DNA of 5,133 nt from an uncultured Bacteroidia bacterium (GTDB lineage: Bacteria; Bacteroidota; Bacteroidia; Bacteroidales; UBA932), in contig CACXFP010000069.1 of NCBI GenBank assembly GCA_902766985.1, positions 1 to 5,133 of the forward strand, given 5' to 3'. Below the pieces are notes generated by a model that worked only from the letters and a program-made list of their open reading frames with translations, had not been told where the DNA came from and did not search any database. Both the position numbers and the translations under genes were made by a program. Positions 1 through 5,133 of the stretch are shown here, piece after piece (the first letter of the stretch is position 1; every line of letters starts with the position of its first letter).

Positions 1-150
1 GAATTCAACCAGTACTATCATGACAACCCCATCCTCAAGGAGCAGGATCCCGGGGTCCTGAAGATGAGGCTGGTGATGATAGACACCGTGGCATCCGTCC
101 TCGAAAAGGCCATGGGAATCCTCGGGATAACCCTTCCTGACCGCATGTAG
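1..150 (+). CDS. argS: Arginyl-tRNA synthetase, C-terminal fragment (5' end outside window)
   Basis: Frame 1 is open from the first base to a TAG at 148-150 and gives 49 residues. They begin EFNQYYHDNPIL and end GILGITLPDRM. The N-x-x-YH-type segment followed by a helix and a terminal LGI-x-(V/L)P-(E/D)RM is the characteristic end of class I ArgRS, the last helices of its DALR-type anticodon-binding domain. The Bacteroidales versions typically read KEFNQFYHD and LLGIEVPERM. The enzyme charges tRNA-Arg with arginine in the cytosol using ATP. The catalytic HIGH and KMSK regions lie upstream of the window and cannot be checked. The reading frame was deduced by direct translation. The next gene starts 115 bases later behind its own candidate promoter, so argS is probably the end of its transcription unit. 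The identification rests on a short but distinctive C-terminus. Confidence 0.88.
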   Translation, partial: EFNQYYHDNPILKEQDPGVLKMRLVMIDTVASVLEKAMGILGITLPDRM

Positions 151-190
151 GGCTGAAATATCGTTTTTAGGGATTTTTTTTGATGAAAGG

Positions 191-222
191 TTGTTGCAAT
201 TCGGAAAAATATCCTATTATTG
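191..222 (+). promoter_or_regulatory. Candidate Bacteroidetes-type promoter for the 266-4567 gene cluster
   Basis: In the AT-rich gap after argS, TATTATTG at 215-222 (followed by CAC) differs at one position from the Bacteroidetes -7 consensus TAnnTTTG. Two TTG triplets at 191-193 and 194-196 lie 21 and 18 bases upstream, which brackets the usual spacing of the -33 element. Transcription would start near 228-231 and leave a leader of about 35-40 bases before the ATG at 266. The rest of the 151-265 gap shows only an A/T-rich stretch with a T8 run at 174-181. This call is motif-based and was not tested against a background model. Confidence 0.45.
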
Positions 223-265
223 CACTACCATTCAAATTTATCGCTAACCGAGTCATTGTGGAGTT

Positions 266-631
266 ATGATACAGGAACAGAAGAAACGTCACGTTGTCAG
301 TTATGAGAACATGTCGCCTGAGCTGGCGGAGGTTTTTGCGGAGAAGTATCCCAAAGGCTCACAGGATTGCCTGGCAGATGTCGTCAAATATACGAAGCCG
401 GACGGGACTCCTTTCTATGCGGTCACCATCGAGCTTCCTGATTCCGTTTACCTTGTGAAGATCAAGGTGAAGACAGATGATGTCGATGACATCGAAAGAT
501 GGCTTGACGGCGAGGAAGATGCTGGAAACGAGGAGGTGACCGGGACTTCCGGGGAATCCGACGGCGAGGGCGAGACCCTTCCTGACGACAATATCTCCCA
601 GTATGAAGATTCCGACGACGCCAAGGACTGA
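266..631 (+). CDS. Conserved-looking hypothetical protein with acidic C-terminal tail
   Basis: This gene encodes 121 residues, ATG to TGA. Residues 1-70 look folded and mixed alpha/beta. They contain a Sx(D/E)xxSPE-like start, an EKYPKG segment, and a strand pair around PDGTPFYAVTIELPDSVYLVKIKVK (about 45-69). Residues 71-121 are low-complexity and strongly acidic, with about 22 Asp/Glu in 51 residues against two basic residues, so this tail is probably disordered. There is no signal peptide, membrane segment or recognisable catalytic motif, so it is probably cytoplasmic. I recall similar small proteins (YPxG, PDGTxFYAV, YLVKIKVK, acidic tail) in Bacteroides genomes, but I know of no assigned function. 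GGAG lies at 260-263, only two bases from the ATG, too close for a normal ribosome binding site. It is the first gene after the candidate promoter, and its last 29 bases overlap the CLC gene in a different frame, which suggests translational coupling. Confidence 0.8.
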   Translation: MIQEQKKRHVVSYENMSPELAEVFAEKYPKGSQDCLADVVKYTKPDGTPFYAVTIELPDSVYLVKIKVKTDDVDDIERWLDGEEDAGNEEVTGTSGESDGEGETLPDDNISQYEDSDDAKD

Positions 632-2399
632 CAGCCTTTCAATAAAGAGTTTGCTGAGGAAGATTCCCGAACGGAATCTTCTTCTTGTGCTTTCGCTCAT
701 TGTCGGAGTCTTTTCCGGTCTTGCGGCCATTCTCTTGAAAATACTGATCAGGCTCATCGGAAACATGGCGGCGGACCTTACCGCCGGAGGCGGTTTTGCG
801 TATGTCCTGTATTTCGCGCTCCCGGGAGCCGGCATGCTGCTTTCCTTGCTGATCTGCCGTTTCCTTATCAGGGACAATATAGGCCATGGGGTGACGAAGG
901 TGCTCCAGGCAGTGTCCAAAAACGATTCCAGGATCAAGCCTCACAACACCTGGTCGTCGATCGTCACCTCCGCGCTTACCATTGGCCTCGGCGGTTCGGT
1001 CGGGGCAGAGGCGCCGATTGTCTATACAGGAGCCGCCATCGGTTCCAATTTCGCAAGGGTGGCCGGCCTGTCCTACAGGAGCATGACGATCCTACTCGGA
1101 TGCGGAGCCGCAGGCGCCATAGCCGGGATTTTCAACGCCCCGCTTGCAGGAGTGCTGTTCACCCTTGAGATCCTCCTTTTCAACATTTCCATGACATCGA
1201 TGATGCCCCTGCTGGTCTCTTCGGTGTCGGCCACCGTAGTTTCCAGCCTTATTCTCGGGAGGTCCACGCCATTTTCGTGCACGCTGTCCCCGTTCATGAT
1301 GCAGAACATCCCGTTCTATATCATCCTTGGGCTGTTCTGCGGAGCTTGTTCCCTTTATTTCACAAGGATGACGCTCTCGCTGGAAGACCGTCTCGGTGTC
1401 GTCAGGAATCCATACCTCCGGTGGGCGGTCTGCGCCGTTTCCCTCGGACTTCTGATCTTCCTGTTCCCTCCCTTGCACGGTGAGGGTTACGGTTCGTTGG
1501 GGATGCTCCTCAACGGAAGCGAGATCGTGTTCAACAGGCCTACGCCGCTCTCTTCCTTGCTCACTACGCCATGGTCCGTTCCCCTGTTCTTCCTTCTTAT
1601 CCTGGTGCTGAAGGTCTTTTCGATGACTTTCACCAATGCGGGAGGGGGAGTAGGCGGTACCTTCGGTCCTACATTGTTCGTAGGGGCGATAGCGGGATTC
1701 GTGCTTGCCAGGTCGATGAACCTTCTCCTCCAGGGCTCATCCCTCAGCTTGCCGGAACAGAATTTCGTCCTTGTCGGCATGGCCGGACTCATGGCCGGAG
1801 TCATGCAGGCTCCGATGACCGCCATCTTCCTCATAGCGGAGATTACGGGAGGTTATGACCTTTTCATACCGCTGATCATTACCGCCACCATATCATTCGG
1901 GACAATCCGCATCTTTGAGAAATACTCCATCTATACCAAGAGGCTGGCTGCCAGCGGAGAGCTCCTGACGCATGATTCGGACCATTCAGTCCTCACGCTT
2001 CTGAAGACATCCGAACTGATTGAAAATGATTTCTCCCCGGTGAACATAGACGACGACCTGGGAACCCTTGTGGATGTCGTCGCCGGCTCCGGAAGGAACA
2101 TTTTCCCGGTCTTGGATTCCAGGAAAAGGTTCCAGGGTTACGTATCCCTTGAGAATATCCGCAGGGACATGTTCCGTACCGATGAATACAAGACGCTCCA
2201 TGTGTTCAATTTTATGTTTTCCGCCCCGGAATATGTGTATGAAGGGGAGTCCATGGAGAGCGTCATGGACAAGTTCGAACGCACCGGAGCCTGGAACCTT
2301 CCCGTTGTGAAGGCAGACAGGACATATCTCGGTTTCGTTTCCAAATCGAAGATTTTCTCCGCATACAGGAACCAGCTCAAGGTCCTCTCCCAGGATTAA
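603..2399 (+). CDS. CLC-family chloride channel / Cl-/H+ antiporter with C-terminal CBS pair
   Basis: This 598-residue protein of the inner membrane moves chloride (or a related anion). The CLC membrane domain spans roughly residues 25-445 and shows the three filter regions in order. GHGVT at 94-98 stands where ClC-ec1 has GSGIP. GAEAP at 134-138 corresponds to GREGP, with gating Glu at 136. GGTFGP at 351-356 corresponds to GGIFAP. SIYT at 442-445 probably supplies the pore Tyr (Y444). PLAGVLFTLE (180-189) is the conserved helix after the gate. In alignment by eye, the inner proton glutamate of ClC-ec1 (E203) falls on Ile190, so channel versus antiporter is undecided. A CBS pair follows (about 475-523 and 539-591) with weak nucleotide motifs. 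The ATG at 603 is the only sensible ATG, since the next falls in the membrane domain. The resulting length matches Bacteroidales homologues as I recall them. A TTG at 651 is an alternative start. The gene overlaps its upstream neighbour by 29 bases and precedes tex by 20. Confidence 0.93.
   Translation: MKIPTTPRTDSLSIKSLLRKIPERNLLLVLSLIVGVFSGLAAILLKILIRLIGNMAADLTAGGGFAYVLYFALPGAGMLLSLLICRFLIRDNIGHGVTKVLQAVSKNDSRIKPHNTWSSIVTSALTIGLGGSVGAEAPIVYTGAAIGSNFARVAGLSYRSMTILLGCGAAGAIAGIFNAPLAGVLFTLEILLFNISMTSMMPLLVSSVSATVVSSLILGRSTPFSCTLSPFMMQNIPFYIILGLFCGACSLYFTRMTLSLEDRLGVVRNPYLRWAVCAVSLGLLIFLFPPLHGEGYGSLGMLLNGSEIVFNRPTPLSSLLTTPWSVPLFFLLILVLKVFSMTFTNAGGGVGGTFGPTLFVGAIAGFVLARSMNLLLQGSSLSLPEQNFVLVGMAGLMAGVMQAPMTAIFLIAEITGGYDLFIPLIITATISFGTIRIFEKYSIYTKRLAASGELLTHDSDHSVLTLLKTSELIENDFSPVNIDDDLGTLVDVVAGSGRNIFPVLDSRKRFQGYVSLENIRRDMFRTDEYKTLHVFNFMFSAPEYVYEGESMESVMDKFERTGAWNLPVVKADRTYLGFVSKSKIFSAYRNQLKVLSQD
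780..797 (+). repeat. Terminator-like GC hairpin with T run inside the CLC gene
   Basis: ACCGCC (780-785), a GGA loop (786-788) and GGCGGT (789-794) form a perfect 6-base stem, and the last T begins a TTTT run (794-797). It lies about 180 bases into the CLC coding region, in the segment encoding TAGGG of a loop between the first membrane helices. The T run is short, so it may be no more than a by-product of Gly/Ala codons. Confidence 0.4.
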
Positions 2400-2419
2400 G
2401 GGTGAAACACCGATACGAC

Positions 2420-4567
2420 ATGAAACAGATATACATAGACTTCATATCCCGCAAGGTTGGGGTGAAGGCCTGGCAGGCCGAGAGCTGCATCCAGCTTTTC
2501 GAGGAAGGGGGCACCATCCCGTTCATCAGCCGTTACCGCAAGGAAAGGACCGGGGGTCTCGACGACGTAGCTGTCGCAGAGATACGCCATTGGTATGACG
2601 TGTTCGGCGAAATGGACAAGCGCAAGGAATCCATTCTTTCGACCATCGAGTCCCAGGGAAAACTCACCGGGGAACTGAAGGAAAAGATAGAGGCTTGTGT
2701 CGTGACCTCGGAACTGGAGGACCTGTATCTTCCTTTCCGCCCCAAGCGCAGGACCAGGGCGACAGTGGCGAAGGAAAAGGGATTGGAGCCCCTGGCCGAC
2801 ATGATGTTCGAGGTGAAGGTGTCCGATCCTGAAGCGGCGGCCGCCGGATTCGTCAAAGGGGATGTCACTTCGGTGGAAGAGGCCCTCGCCGGAGCAAGGG
2901 ACATAATTGCTGAAAGGCTGTCGGAGACTGCCTCCATCAGGGAGAACCTGAGGGGGATTTTCCGCGCGCGCCATATAGTTTCCGCTGCGACGAAGGCTGG
3001 GAAATCTTCCCCGGATGCTGCTAAGTACCGTTCTTATTTCCAGTTCTCCATGCCCCTGTCCAGGATTCCGGCCCATAATCTCCTGGCAATCCTAAGGGCT
3101 GTGAACGAAGGATTCCTGTCCGTCCGGATCGATGCGGATCCCGAGAGATGCGGCAAGAAGATTTATTACGATTTCTGCCAGGAGCACAGATATCCATCCG
3201 AGAAACTCGGAAGGGAAATCAGAGCCGCGGTGGACGATGCTTTCTCAAGATTGCTTGAACCGTCCCTGACCAATGAGGTGATCCGCGAGGCCAAGGAAAA
3301 GGCGGATATCGAGTCAATCAATGTTTTCGGTGAGAATCTGGGCCAGCTCCTGCTTTCTCCTCCGGTAGGACAGAAGAGGACGATGGCCATCGATCCTGGA
3401 TTCCGCAATGGCTGCAAGATCGCATGTCTTGATGAAAACGGGAACCTCCTTCACCATACGATTATCTTTCCCCATCCTCCACAAAGTGAGAAAGTAAAGA
3501 GCATCATGGCCATAGGTTCCATGGTGGAAGATTATGGCATTGAGGCGATTGCGATAGGTAATGGCACGGCATCCAGGGAGACGGTCGAGTTCGTCCGCAG
3601 GGTGGGCCTTCCAGAGGATGTGAAGGTCTTTACGGTGAGCGAAGACGGCGCCTCCATCTATTCGGCCTCCGAGGTGGCGCGTGAAGAATTCCCCGATGAG
3701 GATGTCACCGTTAGGGGGGCCGTTTCAATCGGGAGAAGGCTCATGGACCCGCTGGCCGAACTGGTGAAGATAGATCCGAAATCCCTCGGAATCGGGCAGT
3801 ACCAGCATGATGTAGACCAGGCGCTTCTGAGGGAAAAGCTTGATAACGTGGTTCTTATCTGCGTTAATAAGGTTGGGGTGAACCTTAATACCGCCAGTCC
3901 CTATTTGCTGAGGTATGTCTCAGGTATAGGTCCGACTCTTGCCTCCGCCATCGTAGAGTACCGTTCTTCCTGCGGAGGATTTACATCCAGGGAGCAGCTC
4001 TTGAAGGTTCCCCGCCTGGGAGCCAAGACCTTCGAGCAGTGCGCGGGTTTCCTCAGGATTCCCGGATCGGACAATCCGCTTGACAATTCGGCGGTCCATC
4101 CTGAATCGTACCATATCGTTGACAGGATGGCCAGGAATCTCGGGGTTACGGCCAGGGAACTGGTGGGGAACAGGGAACTTTGCGGGAAAATAGTGCCTCA
4201 GGATTATGTTGAGGGGGATTTCGGCCTTCCTACGGTAAATGATATCATTGCGGAGCTCATGAAGCCTGGCCGGGATCCGAGAGAAGTTGCCTCCGAGTTT
4301 GAGTTTGCCGATGACATCCGTTCCATAGACGATCTCCATCCCGGGATGGAGCTTCCCGGAATCGTCACGAACATCACCAATTTCGGAGCGTTCGTCGATA
4401 TTGGTCTACACGAGAATGGGCTGATACACGTCTCGCAGATGCGTGTCCCCGGCCAGAGGGGCCAGGTGATACCTTCCAAGGTGCTGAAACTCCACCAGCA
4501 AGTGACCGTCAGCGTCTTGGATGTGGACTTGGAAAGGGGACGCATTTCCCTGCGCCTGCTCCGCTGA
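2420..4567 (+). CDS. tex: Tex family RNA-binding transcription accessory protein
   Basis: This 715-residue cytoplasmic protein belongs to the Tex/Spt6-like family, which binds nucleic acid and is linked to transcription. Domain order, counted from the ATG at 2420, is complete. The Tex N-terminal helical region carries TIPFISRYRKERTGGLD at about 32-48. A YqgF/RNase H-like domain begins at MAIDPGFRNGCK (322-333) and includes GNGTASRETV near 381-390. The conserved block with EDGASIYSAS and RRLMDPLAELVKIDPKSLG runs into GIGQYQHDV at about 457-465. Helix-hairpin-helix repeats follow (VGVNLNTAS, SGIGPTLA, VPRLGAKTF; about 485-548). A C-terminal S1 domain runs about 642-714, with NFGAFVDIGLHENGLIHVSQM. 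An in-frame GTG at 2402 would add six residues. I prefer the ATG at 2420 because homologues begin close to the equivalent of KQIYIDFIS. Neither start has a well-spaced Shine-Dalgarno. The gene lies 20 bases after the CLC gene, so it is likely cotranscribed, though no functional link is known. Confidence 0.95.
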   Translation: MKQIYIDFISRKVGVKAWQAESCIQLFEEGGTIPFISRYRKERTGGLDDVAVAEIRHWYDVFGEMDKRKESILSTIESQGKLTGELKEKIEACVVTSELEDLYLPFRPKRRTRATVAKEKGLEPLADMMFEVKVSDPEAAAAGFVKGDVTSVEEALAGARDIIAERLSETASIRENLRGIFRARHIVSAATKAGKSSPDAAKYRSYFQFSMPLSRIPAHNLLAILRAVNEGFLSVRIDADPERCGKKIYYDFCQEHRYPSEKLGREIRAAVDDAFSRLLEPSLTNEVIREAKEKADIESINVFGENLGQLLLSPPVGQKRTMAIDPGFRNGCKIACLDENGNLLHHTIIFPHPPQSEKVKSIMAIGSMVEDYGIEAIAIGNGTASRETVEFVRRVGLPEDVKVFTVSEDGASIYSASEVAREEFPDEDVTVRGAVSIGRRLMDPLAELVKIDPKSLGIGQYQHDVDQALLREKLDNVVLICVNKVGVNLNTASPYLLRYVSGIGPTLASAIVEYRSSCGGFTSREQLLKVPRLGAKTFEQCAGFLRIPGSDNPLDNSAVHPESYHIVDRMARNLGVTARELVGNRELCGKIVPQDYVEGDFGLPTVNDIIAELMKPGRDPREVASEFEFADDIRSIDDLHPGMELPGIVTNITNFGAFVDIGLHENGLIHVSQMRVPGQRGQVIPSKVLKLHQQVTVSVLDVDLERGRISLRLLR
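4334..4351. repeat. Perfect 18-base palindrome inside tex
   Basis: CTCCATCCCGGGATGGAG equals its own reverse complement over all 18 bases. It lies in the tex reading frame just before the S1 domain and covers codons for L-H-P-G-M-E, part of a conserved D-L-x-x-G-M-x-L stretch. A perfect palindrome has no loop, so a hairpin would need to open the central bases. As DNA it would be a symmetric binding site with a SmaI-type CCCGGG core. No function is known. Confidence 0.6.
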
Positions 4568-4578
4568 CGCCTTTGGGC

Positions 4579-4619
4579 GAAATTTCCGGCTCGCTGAAAA
4601 AGGCTTCGCCGGATATTTC
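4579..4619. repeat. Imperfect inverted repeat between convergent tex and pyrC
   Basis: GAAATTTCCGGC (4579-4590) and GCCGGATATTTC (4608-4619) pair at 11 of 12 positions around a 17-base loop. The repeat lies in the 66-base gap between the stop codons of tex and the convergent pyrC, a usual place for transcription ends. On the + strand no T run follows the second arm, so it is not a canonical intrinsic terminator for tex. It could still act as a 3'-end stabilising hairpin. The right arm also takes part in an alternative hairpin with 4626-4631. Confidence 0.5.
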
Positions 4620-4631
4620 CGCCGCTCCGGC
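4597..4631 (-). terminator. Possible intrinsic terminator of pyrC
   Basis: Read on the - strand after the pyrC stop, GCCGGA (4631-4626) and TCCGGC (4613-4608) form a perfect 6-base stem with a 12-base loop. A T5 run (4601-4597) follows after a six-base GAAGCC gap. Just before the T run, GGC-GAA-GCC (4610-4602) could form a tiny extra hairpin. The gap between stem and T run is longer than in a classic terminator, and the stem is short, so this is a weak call supported mainly by its location immediately after pyrC. Confidence 0.3.
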
Positions 4632-4633
4632 TG

Positions 4634-5133
4634 TCAGAAGCGGGCGAATTCGAGGGGATGGGGTGCCGGGCCGGGAATGGGGCAGCCGTCTCTGGCTGCA
4701 AGCCGTCCGCCAAGGAATGTCATTTTCACCCTGCCTTTGAGGGTGACTCCTTCGTAGGGGGACCAGCCGCATTTGTAGGTGACGTCTGTGTTCCTGACCG
4801 TGAATTCTTCAGCGGGGTCCAGGACGGCGAGGTCGGCATAATTTCCTGCCTTGATGATGCCTCTGTCCTTGATGCGGAATATTCTCGCGGCATTCTCAGA
4901 GAAGATGCGCGCTATCAGGGGCAGGTCTTCTTCCTTGTCGAACACTGTGGTGAGAACGGACAGGCATTCGGCTATTGATGGAAGTCCCGAGGGGCAGGTG
5001 AGGTATGGCCTGTCTTTTTCTGCAGCCAGGTGGGGAGCATGGTCTGTCCCGATAGTGTCGATAATCCCCTCACGTACGGCCTGGCGCAGGGCTTCCCGGT
5101 CCGATGCCGTTTTAACGGAAGGGTTGCATTTGA
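4634..5133 (-). CDS. pyrC: Dihydroorotase, C-terminal part (5' end outside window)
   Basis: The - strand frame is open from the right window edge to a TGA at 4636-4634 and gives 165 complete codons. That is roughly the last two fifths of a protein family usually about 420-450 residues long. It begins KCNPSVKTASDREAL and continues to GTDHAPH (5050-5030). The Asp of TDHAPH is the metal-binding, catalytic Asp of class I dihydroorotases. SENAARIF, IKDRGIIKAGNYADLAVLD, YKCGWSPYEG and a final V-x-x-T-x-x-GG strand follow; these are the C-terminal signature of cyclic amidohydrolases, and the KCGWSP(F/Y)EG form is typical of Bacteroidetes. The enzyme interconverts N-carbamoyl-aspartate and dihydroorotate in de novo pyrimidine synthesis in the cytosol. 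A GTG at 4945-4943 is only an internal codon: the conserved frame continues upstream without a stop and no start codon appears before the edge. The N-terminal HxH zinc motif is out of view. Confidence 0.93.
   Translation of the reverse strand, partial: KCNPSVKTASDREALRQAVREGIIDTIGTDHAPHLAAEKDRPYLTCPSGLPSIAECLSVLTTVFDKEEDLPLIARIFSENAARIFRIKDRGIIKAGNYADLAVLDPAEEFTVRNTDVTYKCGWSPYEGVTLKGRVKMTFLGGRLAARDGCPIPGPAPHPLEFARF

Noticed and set aside
1..6. EcoRI site GAATTC at the exact left edge, suggesting a cloning junction
   Set aside because: GAATTC also occurs at 4646-4651, 4802-4807 and within tex, and the argS frame reads normally from base 1, so there is no evidence of an artificial joint.
131..181. 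argS intrinsic terminator ending in the T8 run at 174-181
   Set aside because: The only pairing upstream of the T run is CCCT (131-134) with AGGG (149-152 or 169-172), too short and too widely spaced to form a convincing stem.
479..493. Hairpin GATGTC-GAT-GACATC in the small acidic gene
   Set aside because: Runs of Asp codons (GAT/GAC) readily produce such symmetry; there is no T run and no positional reason for a function.
359..937. 192-codon open frame on the - strand
   Set aside because: It lies antisense to the small acidic gene and the CLC gene, and its translation is rich in Arg/Ser/Pro with no family resemblance. Both + strand genes there have clear protein-level signatures.
2396..3076. 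226-codon open frame on the - strand
   Set aside because: It is fully antisense to tex, whose N-terminal motifs are conserved across this stretch. The antisense translation resembles no protein and is a shadow of codon bias.
4634..4945. A complete 103-residue - strand gene starting at GTG 4945
   Set aside because: The dihydroorotase homology, including TDHAPH at 5047-5030, continues upstream in the same frame without a stop, so this is an internal codon of a longer gene cut by the window edge.
4521..4978. Two + strand open frames (4521-4757 and 4658-4978)
   Set aside because: The first overlaps the end of tex and the convergent gap; the second is antisense to the conserved pyrC C-terminus. 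Neither has recognisable motifs.

Overview
The window looks like an ordinary stretch of a Bacteroidales (Bacteroidota) chromosome with moderately high GC (a little above 50% by eye). Four things point there: the ArgRS C-terminus, the CLC protein and the dihydroorotase tail all resemble the Bacteroides/Alistipes-type versions of these families; coding starts mostly lack well-placed Shine-Dalgarno sequences; and the only clear intergenic promoter candidate resembles the Bacteroidetes -33/-7 type (TTG ... TAnnTTTG-like). I cannot name a genus.

Layout, left to right. Positions 1-150 are the last 49 codons of argS (arginyl-tRNA synthetase) on the + strand. An AT-rich gap of 115 bases (151-265) carries a candidate promoter. 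It is followed by a probable three-gene + strand operon: a small hypothetical protein with a very acidic tail (266-631), a CLC-family anion channel/transporter with a C-terminal CBS pair (603-2399, overlapping the small gene by 29 bases), and tex, a Tex-family RNA-binding transcription accessory protein (about 2420-4567). A 66-base gap with competing inverted repeats (4568-4633) separates tex from a convergent - strand gene, pyrC (dihydroorotase). Only the C-terminal 165 codons of pyrC lie in the window, and its 5' end runs off the right edge.

Functionally this is a collection of housekeeping genes (translation, anion transport, transcription accessory function, pyrimidine synthesis) rather than a pathway. 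The only suggestive partnership is the small acidic protein translationally overlapping the CLC gene. I see no mobile element, CRISPR array, tRNA, rRNA or defence/secretion system, and nothing that supports a previously undescribed system. The second-look items are local: the overlap, CLC filter and CBS substitutions, a terminator-like hairpin inside the CLC gene, a perfect 18-base palindrome inside tex, and the competing hairpins between tex and pyrC.
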